Shown: positions 11,007-24,174, counted from the stretch's first letter. The stretch: 64,000 nucleotides of DNA from Burkholderia vietnamiensis LMG 10929 (GCF_000959445.1 NZ_CP009631.1:868001-932000); one strand, 5' to 3'. Notes: generated from the letters alone by a model not told the origin. Program-made: numbers and translations.

Positions 11007-11951
11007 ATGAGCTTCCAGCCCCTTTTCGACGACTCGGGCGAGCGCGTTCGGCGCCGCATGATCGAGCTGCATGCGCGCCTTGCGCCGCACGAAGGCGACA
11101 CGCTCGCGGCGCTCGACGGCGTGCGCTTCATTCGCGTGAGCCGGCCCGTGCCGCGCATGCCGGTGTTGTACGAGCCGAGCATCGTGGTCGTGTGCCAGGG
11201 CCGCAAGCTCGGCTATCTCGGCGACCGCTCGTTCGTCTACGACGCGCAGCAGTATCTGGTGCTGTCGGTGCCGCTGCCGTTCGAATGCGAGACTTTCGCG
11301 AGCCCGGACGAGCCGTTTCTCGCGATCTCGATCCGCATCGATCTGGCCGTGATCGCCGAACTGGCGATCCTGCTCGACGAGACGCTCGGCGCGGCGGCGA
11401 GCGAGCCGCATGGCGTGTATTCGACCTCGCTCGACGCGCCGCTCGCCGACGCGGTGCTGCGGCTGCTCGAAGCGCTCGCGTCGCCGCACGACACGCGCGT
11501 GCTCGGGCCGGCCATCATGCGCGAGATCGCGTATCGCGTGCTGACCGGCGCGCAGGGCGACGCGATTCGCGCGGCGCTGGTCCAGCAGCATCATTTCGGA
11601 CGCGTCGCGAAGGCGCTGCGGCGCATTCACGCAGACCTGAGGGCCGATCTCGACGTCGACACGCTCGCGCGCGAGGCCGGCATGAGCGTCGCGGTGTTCC
11701 ACGCGCAGTTCAAGCACGTGACGGCGACTTCCCCGATGCAGTACGTGAAGGCCGCGCGCCTGCACCAGGCGCGGCTGATGATGATCCAGGACGGTTTGGG
11801 GGCAGGCGCCGCCGCCGCGCGGGTCGGCTATGCGAGCGCGTCGCAGTTCAGCCGCGAGTTCAAGCGGCTGTTCGGCCGCAGCCCCGGCGACGAGGTGCGC
11901 TCGATGCGCGACAGCGGCAGCCGGCCGGTCGAGTCGGAACTGGACGCGTAG
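11007..11951 (+). CDS. AraC-family transcriptional regulator
   Basis: Cytoplasmic regulator of 314 aa with an AraC-type N-terminal sensing domain (about residues 30-185; PSIVVVCQGRKLGYLG is characteristic) and a C-terminal double helix-turn-helix (about 205-300; LAREAGMSVAVFHAQFK and GYASASQFSREFKRLFGRSP). The start ATG 11007 gives the family N-terminus; an open frame reaches back to 10773 through the intergenic region. It is divergent from the alcohol dehydrogenase, so that gene is the likely target. No operator could be identified with confidence, though short inverted repeats lie at 10799-10840. Confidence 0.88.
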   Translation: MSFQPLFDDSGERVRRRMIELHARLAPHEGDTLAALDGVRFIRVSRPVPRMPVLYEPSIVVVCQGRKLGYLGDRSFVYDAQQYLVLSVPLPFECETFASPDEPFLAISIRIDLAVIAELAILLDETLGAAASEPHGVYSTSLDAPLADAVLRLLEALASPHDTRVLGPAIMREIAYRVLTGAQGDAIRAALVQQHHFGRVAKALRRIHADLRADLDVDTLAREAGMSVAVFHAQFKHVTATSPMQYVKAARLHQARLMMIQDGLGAGAAAARVGYASASQFSREFKRLFGRSPGDEVRSMRDSGSRPVESELDA

Positions 11952-11991
11952 CGCGCGGCCGGCCCGACGGATCAGCCGCCGCCGCTGGCGC

Positions 11992-13029
11992 TCAGCGCCG
12001 CGCGACCTTGCGCCGCTGCGCGCTGATGCCCGCGTAGTCGGGCAGCGCGTCGACGCGTGTGCCGATCGCCTTCGCATACAGCGGCATCAAGTCGGGCAGG
12101 CGGTTCAGCAGGTCCTGCCGGCGCGCGGCGCTGTACGGGTGCAGGTAGATGAAGCCCGACGTGCGGTTCGCGCGGGTCGCCGCGGCGAGCTTGTCCCACA
12201 GCGTGATCGCCGCGCGCGGATCGAAGCCCGCGCGGGCGGCGATGTCGCCGCCGATCACGTCGGCTTCGGTTTCGTCGGTCGGGTCGTAGCGCAGCGTCTG
12301 CAGACGCGCGCCCAGGTTCAGCGCCTGCGGCAGCGGATCGCCGACGCCGAACAGCGGCGGCAGCGTGGCCGCGCGCAGCGACGTCTGCGTCGTCGCGCCG
12401 AAATTGCTGCGCGCATGTTCGCGCAGCGCATGCGCGATGCCGTGCGCGAGCAGCACGCCGAGCTCGTCGTCGTTCAGGCGGATGCGGTCGAGCAGCCCGC
12501 CGTACACCAGCACCTTGCCGCCCGGCAGACACATGACGCGAATCTCGCGCGAGCGGATCGCGTTGACGTCCCATTGCCAGCTCTTCACGCGATCGTTCCA
12601 CTTCACCGAATACGGCGCGAGCTTGTCGACGATCGCGCGCAGGCGCTTCACGCCCGGCTGCGTCGCGGGCAGCAGGCGGTTGCCGTCGGCGGCGGTCTGG
12701 ACGATCTGCGCGTATTCGCTCGCGGTGAGTTGCTCGAGCAGCGGCGACGGAATCAGCGTGCGGAACGCGATCGCGTTGCCGTAGCGCACCTGCTGCGCCG
12801 CCGGTGTGTAGGCTTTCGCATGTGCGGCCGCGCCGCTCGGCTGTGCGGCTTCCGCGCCGGACGGTGCGACCGGCGGCGCGGCGGCGGACACGGCCGCGGG
12901 CGTCGTGGCGGGTGGGGGGCTGGCCGATGGCGCGCTGGCGTCGGCAGCATGGGCGCTGCCAGCGCCGCCCAACAGCACGAGGCCGGCGCTCAGTGCGGCG
13001 GCGACCCGATGCCGACGCTCACTGCGCAC
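11992..13029 (-). CDS. Secreted M48-family-like protein with degenerate HExxH motif
   Basis: 345 aa with a signal peptide (about residues 1-29, cut after SAHA), an Ala/Pro-rich linker to about residue 75, and an M48 peptidase-like domain. The zinc motif is HGIAH (196-200) instead of HExxH: both histidines remain and the third ligand is present in ETEAD (E253, D257), but the catalytic glutamate is a glycine (codon GGC, two base changes from a Glu codon). It is therefore probably a zinc-binding but inactive or altered pseudo-protease, perhaps periplasmic. Its start overlaps the end of ampG by 11 bases, so the two are likely co-expressed. Confidence 0.8.
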   Translation of the reverse strand: MRSERRHRVAAALSAGLVLLGGAGSAHAADASAPSASPPPATTPAAVSAAAPPVAPSGAEAAQPSGAAAHAKAYTPAAQQVRYGNAIAFRTLIPSPLLEQLTASEYAQIVQTAADGNRLLPATQPGVKRLRAIVDKLAPYSVKWNDRVKSWQWDVNAIRSREIRVMCLPGGKVLVYGGLLDRIRLNDDELGVLLAHGIAHALREHARSNFGATTQTSLRAATLPPLFGVGDPLPQALNLGARLQTLRYDPTDETEADVIGGDIAARAGFDPRAAITLWDKLAAATRANRTSGFIYLHPYSAARRQDLLNRLPDLMPLYAKAIGTRVDALPDYAGISAQRRKVARR

Positions 13030-14440
13030 GGCTCGCCTCGCCGTTGCGCGCGACGCCGTTCCACGGCGCGATCTTGAACAGCAGCAGCATGCCGGGAATC
13101 GCGAGCGCGGTGCAGACGAGGAAGTAGTCGAACCAGCCGATCTTCGCGACGATGAAGCCGCTCGCGGCCGACGCGAGCGTGCGCGGCACCGATGCGAGGC
13201 TCGTGAACAGCGCGAACTGCGTGGCCGTGTAGCGCGGATCGGTCGTGCTGGCGATGTAGGCGACGAACGCGGCCATCGTCAGGCCGGTCGCGAAGGTCTC
13301 GACGCCGTAGACGATCGCGAGCGCGACCGTCATCGGGCTGAATTGCGGCGTGACCGCGATGCCGAACGTCGACAGCGCCGCGGCGATCGCATGGCTCGTC
13401 GACAGCGTGACGTCGTACAGCGCCGCGAGCACCGGCGAGCCGGGGCCGAGCTGCGCGAGCCATGCGAAGCCGAGCGTCGACACCATCTGCAGCGCGCCGA
13501 AGATCCACAGCCCGCGGCCGATGCCGATCTTCACGAGCCAGACGCCGCCGACGATGCCGCCGGCGACGCTCGCGACCAGCGCGGTGGTTTTCGCGACGAT
13601 GCCGATCTCGGTGCGCGTGAAGCCGATGTCGAGGAAGAACGACGTCGACAGCGTGGTGGCCATCGTGTCGCCGATCTTGAACAGGAAGATGAACGCGATG
13701 ACGAGCAGCGCGCCGGACCAGCCGTCGCGCTGGATGAATTCGCGAAACGGCAGCACGATCGCGTCGCGCAGATTGCGCGGCGGCGTGCCGGCCACTTCGG
13801 GCTCGCGCACGACCAGCGTCATCAGGATGCCCGGCAGCATGAACGCGCCGGTGATCGCGAACACCGCATCCCACGGCAGGTGGTCGGACAGGATCAGCGC
13901 GAGCGAGCCGGGGATCAGCGCGGCGAGCTTGTATGCGTTCACGTGCACCGCGTTGCCGAGGCCCTGTTCGGTGTCGCGCAGCAGCTCGCGGCGATACGCG
14001 TCGATCACGATGTCGGCGCTCGCGCCGAAGAATGCGACGAGTGTCGTGAGCGCCGCGACCGTCCAGATCGAGTCGCGCGGCGACACGAAGCCGAGCGTGG
14101 CGATCGCGCCGGCGACCAGCAGCTGCGTGAGCAGCAGCCAGCCGCGCCGGCGGCCCGGCCGCCAGCCGGGCAGGCGCGGCACGTAGCGATCCATCAGCGG
14201 CGCCCACAGGAACTTCCACGTATAGGGGAACTGGATCAGCGCGAACAGGCCGATCTCCTTCAGGTTCACGCCCTCGGAGCGCAGCCATGCCTGCACGAGG
14301 TAGACGAGCGTGAAGAGCGGCAGCCCGGACGTGAAGCCGAGGAACACGCAGATCAGCATGTGCGTGTTCAGATAGGCGCGCCAGCCGGGATGATCCTCGT
14401 GAGCGGTAAGGGCGGGCGCCTCGTGTGGCGTTTTCGACAT
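13019..14440 (-). CDS. ampG: AmpG-family muropeptide permease
   Basis: Inner-membrane MFS transporter, 473 aa, expected to import anhydromuropeptides for wall recycling. The N-terminal signature (LGFTSGLPLFTL, then FLWAPLMDRY) is that of AmpG, followed by about 12-14 membrane segments. The C-terminus is short and ends just inside the next gene. The distance of AmpG from beta-lactamase genes is normal; a role in beta-lactamase induction is known for the family but not shown here. The M48-like gene downstream overlaps it. Confidence 0.92.
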   Translation of the reverse strand: MSKTPHEAPALTAHEDHPGWRAYLNTHMLICVFLGFTSGLPLFTLVYLVQAWLRSEGVNLKEIGLFALIQFPYTWKFLWAPLMDRYVPRLPGWRPGRRRGWLLLTQLLVAGAIATLGFVSPRDSIWTVAALTTLVAFFGASADIVIDAYRRELLRDTEQGLGNAVHVNAYKLAALIPGSLALILSDHLPWDAVFAITGAFMLPGILMTLVVREPEVAGTPPRNLRDAIVLPFREFIQRDGWSGALLVIAFIFLFKIGDTMATTLSTSFFLDIGFTRTEIGIVAKTTALVASVAGGIVGGVWLVKIGIGRGLWIFGALQMVSTLGFAWLAQLGPGSPVLAALYDVTLSTSHAIAAALSTFGIAVTPQFSPMTVALAIVYGVETFATGLTMAAFVAYIASTTDPRYTATQFALFTSLASVPRTLASAASGFIVAKIGWFDYFLVCTALAIPGMLLLFKIAPWNGVARNGEASRAQ

Positions 14441-14555
14441 GGACTGGGACTGGGTAGCGTTGACTGATTGCGGCCGCGGCGCAGGCGGCGCGGGCGGCGC
14501 AGAACGGACGGCCGCTCGCGCGTGCGGGCCGGATCGTCCGTCGACGGCCCGCCGC

Positions 14556-15164
14556 TCAGCTGCGCTTCACGCGGTAGACAGCAAGACTACCACGCCAGTT
14601 CGCTCCCCACCGAATCAGCTGGCCTTCGTGCAGCACGATGCGATCGAGGATCGTCACGCCGACTTCCGGCGCGAGCGCCTCGAAGTCCTTGATCGTCAGC
14701 ACCCGCACGTTCGGCGTGTTGTGCCATTGGTAAGGCAGCGATTTCGACACCGGCATCCGGCCGCGCAGCACCGACAGCCGATGCGCCCAGTAGCCGAAGT
14801 TCGGGAACGACACGATGCATTCGCGCCCGACGCGCGCGGTCTCGCGCAGGATTGCGGCCGTCTGGTGAATCGTCTGCAGCGTCTGCGACAGGATCGCGAT
14901 GTCGAAGCTGTGATCCTCGAACAGGCGCAGGCCGTCTTCCAGATTCTGCTGGATCACGTTGATGCCGTTCTTCGTGCTCGCGAGCACGCCGGCGTCGTTC
15001 AGCTCGATCCCGTAGCCGGTGACGTCCAGTTCTTCCATCAGCAGCGACAGCAGCGAGCCGTCGCCGCAGCCGAGATCGAGCACCGTCGCGCGCGGCTCGA
15101 CCCAGCGCGCGATCGCACGGAAGTCCGCGCGTGCGGACAGGGAATTCAGCGCTTGCTGGTTCAT
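14556..15164 (-). CDS. metW: Methionine biosynthesis protein MetW
   Basis: 202-aa class I methyltransferase-fold protein needed for MetX activity in many proteobacteria. The SAM-binding motif I is [15 protein letters not shown], and the sequence follows the MetW family along its length ([32 protein letters not shown]). The ATG at 15164 sits in an ATGA overlap with the metX stop, so MetX and MetW are made together. No separate promoter is evident; it should be under the riboswitch ahead of metX. Confidence 0.95.
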   Translation of the reverse strand: MNQQALNSLSARADFRAIARWVEPRATVLDLGCGDGSLLSLLMEELDVTGYGIELNDAGVLASTKNGINVIQQNLEDGLRLFEDHSFDIAILSQTLQTIHQTAAILRETARVGRECIVSFPNFGYWAHRLSVLRGRMPVSKSLPYQWHNTPNVRVLTIKDFEALAPEVGVTILDRIVLHEGQLIRWGANWRGSLAVYRVKRS

Positions 15165-16306
15165 GCTCCCACCTCGTTGGCGATGCGTTCGTAATACGCG
15201 CGGATCAGGTTGTGATAGCGCGCGTCGTCGAGCAGGAACGCGTCGTGGCCGTGCGGCGCGTCGATTTCCGCGTAGCTGACGGTGCGCTTGTTGTCGAGCA
15301 GCGCCTTCACGATCTCGCGCGAACGCGCGGGCGCGAAACGCCAGTCGGTCGAGAAGCTCGCGATCAGGTATTTCGCCTGCGTGTGCGCGAGCGCGGCGGT
15401 CAGGTTGCCGTCGAACGCCTTGGCCGGATCGAAGTAGTCGAGCGCGCGCGTGATCAGCAGGTAGGTGTTCGCGTCGAAATAATCGGCGAACTTGTCGCCC
15501 TGGTAGCGCAGATACGACTCGACCTCGAACTCGACGTCGAAGCTGAAGTTGTAGGCATCGAGCGCGCCGTCCGCGCGGCGCAGCGCACGGCCGAATTTCT
15601 CGGCCATGTCGTCGTCGGACAGATAGGTAATGTGGCCGATCATCCGCGCGACGCGCAGCCCGCGCTTCGGTTTCACGCCGTGCGCGTAGTAGTTGCCGCC
15701 GTGGAAGTCGGGATCGGACAGGATCGCCGAGCGCGCCACTTCGTTGAACGCGATGTTCTGCGCGGACAGCTTCGGCGTCGATGCGATGTCGATGCAATGC
15801 GCGACGCGATCGGGATACATCAGGCTCCACGCGAGCGCCTGCATCCCGCCGAGGCTGCCGCCCATCACGGCGGCGAAGCGGTCGATGCCGAACGCGTCGG
15901 CGACGCGCGCCTGCGCATGCACCCAGTCCTCGACGGTCACCACCGGGAAGCGCGCGCCGTAGGGCTGGCCGGTCGACGGATCGTCGCTCATCGGGCCGGT
16001 CGAGCCGAAGCACGAGCCGAGGTTGTTCACGCCGATCACGAAGAAGCGGTTGGTGTCGAGCGGCTTGCCCGGGCCGACCATGTTGTCCCACCAGCCGGTG
16101 CTGCGCGGATCGTCCGCGTAGATGCCGGCGACGTGGTGCGACGCGTTGAGCGCGTGACAGACGAGCACCGCGTTCGAACGCGCGGCGTTGAGCTCGCCGT
16201 AGGTCTCGACGACGAGCTGATAGTTGCCGATCACGCTGCCGCTTTGCAAGCGCAGCGGTTCGGCGAAGTGCATGGTCTGTGGAGCGACGATGCCGATCGA
16301 TTCCAT
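15161..16306 (-). CDS. metX: Homoserine O-acyltransferase (MetX type; probably succinyltransferase)
   Basis: Alpha/beta hydrolase of 381 aa activating homoserine in the first step of methionine synthesis. The nucleophile is S151 in [19 protein letters not shown] forms the oxyanion region, and the acid and His of the triad lie in the C-terminal part (FSTDWRF... and APHGHDAF). The start ATG 16306 ([10 protein letters not shown]) has an AAGGCGGA site; a longer frame to 16393 runs into the riboswitch. Beta-proteobacterial MetX enzymes are generally classed as O-succinyltransferases, but acyl-donor choice cannot be read here. Operon metX-metW. Confidence 0.94.
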   Translation of the reverse strand: MESIGIVAPQTMHFAEPLRLQSGSVIGNYQLVVETYGELNAARSNAVLVCHALNASHHVAGIYADDPRSTGWWDNMVGPGKPLDTNRFFVIGVNNLGSCFGSTGPMSDDPSTGQPYGARFPVVTVEDWVHAQARVADAFGIDRFAAVMGGSLGGMQALAWSLMYPDRVAHCIDIASTPKLSAQNIAFNEVARSAILSDPDFHGGNYYAHGVKPKRGLRVARMIGHITYLSDDDMAEKFGRALRRADGALDAYNFSFDVEFEVESYLRYQGDKFADYFDANTYLLITRALDYFDPAKAFDGNLTAALAHTQAKYLIASFSTDWRFAPARSREIVKALLDNKRTVSYAEIDAPHGHDAFLLDDARYHNLIRAYYERIANEVGA

Positions 16307-16378
16307 TCGTTCCGCCTTATGACTGGGGCGGCTAAACGGTGTCGGCGATGCGCGGAGGCGAAATTGCGCGGCTGACGA

Positions 16379-16475
16379 CCTCTTTAGCCGCATTTGTAGT
16401 GAACCGCCGGGTCGCTCGTACTTCGCGCCCCGGCCGGTTCGCGCGCCCGCAATCGAGTCAGCAAATCGGCGCGCT
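16379..16475 (-). ncRNA. SAM-II (long-loop) riboswitch candidate upstream of metX
   Basis: Read on the minus strand: P1 is GCGCGCC (16474-16468) pairing with GGCGCGC (16447-16441). The P1 loop contains GATTTG and TTGC, the conserved SAM-II loop elements. An extra hairpin (16440-16401) is inserted, and the 3' pseudoknot strand ends in GCTAAAGAGG (16388-16379). The GATTTG...TTGC...GCTAAAGAGG set and order match SAM-II; the inserted hairpin fits the long-loop variants. It lies 73 bases before the metX start and downstream of a -10 box. SAM binding should repress metXW. Confidence 0.7.
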
Positions 16476-16507
16476 TCCGACCTGCCGCCAGTGGCGGCAG
16501 TCGGCAG

Positions 16508-16513
16508 AGTATA
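16508..16513 (-). promoter_or_regulatory. Candidate -10 box for metXW
   Basis: TATACT on the minus strand about 33 bases before the riboswitch P1, which would place the RNA start near 16500. No good -35 hexamer is visible. Confidence 0.45.
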
Positions 16514-16521
16514 GCGGAATT

Positions 16522-16550
16522 CGCCGGCCCACGGATTGCGTGGGCCGGCG
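16522..16550 (-). terminator. Strong hairpin just after the autotransporter gene
   Basis: Perfect 12-base GC stem (16522-16533 with 16539-16550) and five-base loop, starting 15 bases past the autotransporter stop. It lacks a T-tract, so it may act as a transcript-stabilising end or a weak terminator. Confidence 0.5.
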
Positions 16551-16564
16551 ACGGCCGGCTCGGC

Positions 16565-19555
16565 TCACCAGCGATACTTCGCCGACAGTTGCCCGCGAAC
16601 CAGCGCGTAGTCGGACAGATTGCCTTCGACGCCGACACTCGCCGAGACCGAGAAGCGCCGGCTCAACTGGCCGGTCGCGCCGATCCGGATCGCCGCCCGA
16701 TCGCGCGGGACGTTGAACGAGAACGCATTGCCGTCGAGCGTCAACGCACGCGAGCCGGGGCCGTGCCACCAGTTCGCCTCGAAGAACGGCCGCAGCTCGC
16801 GTCCCGCGGCGATCGCGGTGACGCCGTGCACGCGCACGCCGACGCGGGTCAGCAGGTCGGTCGAGCGTTGGCCGTCGATGCGGCCGCCGGGCGTCGCATG
16901 TGCGTCCGCGCCGTAGTCCGAGACGACCAGCTGCACCTCGGGCTCGACGAAGAAGCGCGAGTCGCCGCGCTCGTAGAACGGCAGCGAATAGCCGGCTTCG
17001 AGCGAGCCCGTGACGGTGCGCGACCGGTACGAATCGGCGGCGAGGCTGCCGCCGACGCTGTTCGCATAGGCGCCGTACATGAACCACGCATCGGCGTACG
17101 GCCCGGACAGGATGTCGCGGCTGCCGTACCACGTGCCGTACACGCCGACGTTGTAGCCGGACACGCTGCCGCGCGCGGTCGCGTCCCTCGTCCGGCGCTC
17201 GAGGGCGTTCCACAGCGGGCGCGTCGACCAGTTCGTCTGGCTGCTGTACATGCCCATCGCGCCGACCCGGACGCTGCCGCCGCGACCGTCGTCGAAGCGC
17301 AGCAGGTCGGCGCCCGCGTGCAGCAGGCGGCCGTTGCCCGACACGCTGCGGCCGCCGCCCGACATCGAGGTCATCTGGCCTTCGGCGCGCAGCCACACTG
17401 CGCCGTCGAGCGGGCCGGCGGCTGCGGTGCGCAGCGAGCGATCGTCGCGCTGATGCAGCGTGTGGACCGCCATCCACGACGCCGCATCCGCATTCGCGAG
17501 ATAGGCGTCGGGCTCCGGAGCGGTCGAGTGCGCAGGTGGTACGGCTTCGGGTTCGATCGGCGCGGCGGGGGTCACCGGGGCCGGCGGTTGCGATGGTGGC
17601 GGCGGTTGCTGCGGCTCGGGTTCCGGCTGCGCTTGGGGCTGCGCCGCGGATACGAGATACCAGTCGTCGGTCCGGCCGCCGCGGCCGCCGCGCTCGAGCA
17701 TGTAGTCGTAGCCGCCAGCGGACAACGTGCCGAAGCCTGCGCGGTAGCCGTCCGATCCTGCATCGAGCGTGAATGCCGACACGTCGGTGGTGCCGCCGTT
17801 GCGCGTTTCGACGATCGGGATGCCGACGGTCGTTTGCGCACCGGTGCCGCCCGCGCGCTTGACGACGATGCCGGTGTCGCCCGCTGCATGGCCGCCGTCG
17901 ATCACGAGGCGGTCGGTCGGAGATGCGTCGTCCTGCAGCGTCGTATGGATCACCAGCTTGCCGTTGTGCGCCGCGTAGTCGCCCGTCACGACGAGCGTAC
18001 GCGGTGTCGCCAATGCGCGGGCGGTCGGCTCTGCGAACGCGATCGTCGAGTCGTTCAGCGCGACGGAGCCGACCGACGAATCCGCGGTGACGGTCCAGCG
18101 GCTGTCCGAGTCGAGCGACAGCGTGCGCACCGCATCGGTCGCGCCGGTCCACGTGGACGCGTTCGACAGCGCGACGTCCGTCAATGCCGGCGTCGGGCTG
18201 CCGTCGTCGGCCGGATGGTTCACGATGTCGCCGTACGCATGCGAGCCGGTGTCGAGCGTCAGCCGCACGGGCGCATCGTATTGCGCATGGACGGCCAGCA
18301 GCGTGCCGTCGCCGCCGGTCGCGCGCGCGCCGTTGCGCAGCGCGATGCTGCCGCCGGCCGCGTCGAGCGCGCCGTATCGGTCGCTGACGAGCGAGCCGCC
18401 ATCGACGTTCAGCGCGCCGCCGTAGACGCTGGCCGCATAAGCGCCGTCGCCGCGCGTGCGTGCGTCGCTGCGCAACAGGTCGATTCGGCCGCCGGTGCTG
18501 GCGTGGAGCGCGACGGCGCCGTCGCCGTACGTGTCGACGCTCATGTCGGTGGCGGTGACGACGGAGCCGCTGTCGGACGACATCGCACCGGGCGAGCCTG
18601 CGCCGCGCGTGTCGATGCCGCCGCGCGTCATCGCGATCTTGCCGCCGCGCCGCGCAATCGCGCCGGCCGCGCGCTCGCCGGTGGTCGTCACGCGCGTATC
18701 GGTCGCGTCGATGACGGGCGTGTCGGCGTATTCCTTCGATGCGTACAGCCCGTGCGCGCTGGTGCCTTCCGTGATCACGCGCGTGCGTGCGAGTGCGACG
18801 TCGCCCGCGCGCATATCGACGCCGAGCGAGCCTACGCCGCTGGCGTGCAGATACGAGTCGCTGAACGCGACCGTGGACGTGCTCGGCAGGAACAGCACCG
18901 GCGCGTAGTTGCCGTCCGTCCGGATCTCGGTGCGATCGAGCGTCGCGTGTGCGCCGTCGTAGCTGATCGACAGGCCGGAGGCGTACAGGCCGCTGGTCCG
19001 GATCGACGTAGTGGCGACATCGATCGTGCCGCCCGGCGTCCCGATCACGTTGATGCCGGCGCTTTCCTTGCCGCGCGTGACGATTGCGCTGTCCGCGATG
19101 CGGAACTCGCCGTTCGCGCCGTAGAGGTATGCACCGTGCGCGTAGTCGCCGTCGGTATCGATCGACACGCGTTCCGCCGACGCGCTCGCGCCGCCGCGCA
19201 CGTCGATGCCGACGCTGTTGCCGCCGCGCGTGCGGATTTCCGTATCGCGCAGTTCCACGCGCGAGCCCGCTCCCGATGCGGCGGCGCCGGCGGCGACGGG
19301 GCCCGTCGAAAACGCGCGGGTTTTGGCCGTCGTCGTCAGATGTCCGCCGTTGATCGCGGACAGCACCGCGCGGCCGACCTGGGTCGTCGAATAGTCGCCC
19401 GGCGCGACCTCGAGCGCGACGCCGTTGGCCTGCTGCGGGCCGCCGGCGATTTGTGCACTGGACGCCCACGGCATCACGGCACCGGCGATCAGCGCCGAAT
19501 GGGCGAGACGGCGGCCGGTGCGGGTTCGAGAAAGTGGAAAGCTGCGATGGTTCAC
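16565..19555 (-). CDS. Type V (autotransporter) outer membrane protein with repeat passenger
   Basis: 996 aa from GTG 19555, which has an AGAGGTG ribosome site; a frame extending to 19648 lacks one. A signal peptide (about 1-34, Arg-rich start, ASSA cut) is followed by a passenger (about 35-630) of pertactin-like beta-helix character containing about a dozen 23-residue repeats. A Pro/Glu/Gln-rich linker lies at about 635-685, and a C-terminal autotransporter beta-barrel of about 300 residues ends in YRW. No protease serine motif or RGD was seen, so it is more likely an adhesin or structural surface protein than an enzyme. It is monocistronic, between metX and slmA. Confidence 0.92.
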   Translation of the reverse strand: MNHRSFPLSRTRTGRRLAHSALIAGAVMPWASSAQIAGGPQQANGVALEVAPGDYSTTQVGRAVLSAINGGHLTTTAKTRAFSTGPVAAGAAASGAGSRVELRDTEIRTRGGNSVGIDVRGGASASAERVSIDTDGDYAHGAYLYGANGEFRIADSAIVTRGKESAGINVIGTPGGTIDVATTSIRTSGLYASGLSISYDGAHATLDRTEIRTDGNYAPVLFLPSTSTVAFSDSYLHASGVGSLGVDMRAGDVALARTRVITEGTSAHGLYASKEYADTPVIDATDTRVTTTGERAAGAIARRGGKIAMTRGGIDTRGAGSPGAMSSDSGSVVTATDMSVDTYGDGAVALHASTGGRIDLLRSDARTRGDGAYAASVYGGALNVDGGSLVSDRYGALDAAGGSIALRNGARATGGDGTLLAVHAQYDAPVRLTLDTGSHAYGDIVNHPADDGSPTPALTDVALSNASTWTGATDAVRTLSLDSDSRWTVTADSSVGSVALNDSTIAFAEPTARALATPRTLVVTGDYAAHNGKLVIHTTLQDDASPTDRLVIDGGHAAGDTGIVVKRAGGTGAQTTVGIPIVETRNGGTTDVSAFTLDAGSDGYRAGFGTLSAGGYDYMLERGGRGGRTDDWYLVSAAQPQAQPEPEPQQPPPPSQPPAPVTPAAPIEPEAVPPAHSTAPEPDAYLANADAASWMAVHTLHQRDDRSLRTAAAGPLDGAVWLRAEGQMTSMSGGGRSVSGNGRLLHAGADLLRFDDGRGGSVRVGAMGMYSSQTNWSTRPLWNALERRTRDATARGSVSGYNVGVYGTWYGSRDILSGPYADAWFMYGAYANSVGGSLAADSYRSRTVTGSLEAGYSLPFYERGDSRFFVEPEVQLVVSDYGADAHATPGGRIDGQRSTDLLTRVGVRVHGVTAIAAGRELRPFFEANWWHGPGSRALTLDGNAFSFNVPRDRAAIRIGATGQLSRRFSVSASVGVEGNLSDYALVRGQLSAKYRW
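18422..19245 (-). repeat. Tandem approximately 23-residue coding repeat in the autotransporter passenger
   Basis: About twelve successive units of the form [I/V]xTxG(x4-6)GxxxxG cover roughly residues 105-375, for example IRTRGGNSVGIDVRG, IVTRGKESAGINVIG, RVITEGTSAHGLYAS, SVDTYGDGAVALHAS and DARTRGDGAYAASVYG. DNA copies have diverged, so the repeat is visible mainly in the protein. The spacing fits one turn of a beta-helix per unit. Confidence 0.75.
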
Positions 19556-20477
19556 CCGTTCACCTCTGTTTGGTAACGGGCTAAAAGTAGTTAGTATGGG
19601 AGAGATTGGAAATTGGACGAGTTCGAATTTTGCCGCGCTGACGGGCAAAAGGGGCGAGGTTGGCCATTCGGTGGATGGAGCGACCGGGGCGTTCGACGCG
19701 TGCTGCGTGCGTCGAACCGTCGATAGCCGTCGATGGCCGGCGACGATGCCGGTGAACGGCTCCGCATCGCGCAGGTTCGAGCGGATGCGCCCGGCGCATC
19801 GATCCGTCTATCGCCGGCGCGCGCCGGCATTGCCTACTGCAGAATCAGCCGCAGTTGCGCATCCGCATATTCGGTCGGCGATTTGCCGAAGCCGCTTTTC
19901 GCGTAGCGATGCCAGCGGCCGAGCACGTAGCTGACGATCAGGCTCGCGCGCATCGTCGGGTCGTAATCGCCCGGCAGCGGCGTCGTCGTGGTCGATCCAC
20001 CGTCCGCGCCCGCGCCCGCGCCCGCGTCGGCGCGTGCCAGCCGCAGCGATTGCCTGAGCGACGCTTCGACTCGTTCGAGCATCTGCTCGACGCGCTCGGC
20101 CAGCCGCCCGTCTTCGCCGACCAGCGCTTCGCCGGTCAGCACGCGCGTCATTCCGGGGTTCTTCACCGCGAAATTGAGCAGCATCATCGCGATCGCGCGC
20201 GCCTGCAGCACGCCGTCGGGCTCTTTAGCGGAGATCTGATTGACGAGGCCGAAGAAGGTCGTCTCGATGAACTCGATCAGTCCTTCGTACATCTTCGCCT
20301 TGCTGGAGAAATGCCGGTACAGCGCGGCTTCCGACACGTCGAGGCGGGCGGCCAGCGCGGCCGTCGTGATTTTCTCCGGCTTCGGCGCCTCGAGCATCGC
20401 GGCGAGCGTCTGCAGGATCATCACGCGCCGCTCGCCCGGCTTCGGGCGCGGGCGGGACGGCGTGGCCTGGTGTTCCG

Positions 20478-24170
<3,693 letters not shown>

Positions 24171-24174
<4 letters not shown>

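Noticed and set aside
16589..19576. Uninterrupted plus-strand frame of about 995 codons opposite the autotransporter
   Set aside because: A product rich in Arg, Ala and Asp with no domain or ribosome site; it mirrors the codon bias of the real minus-strand gene in high-GC DNA.
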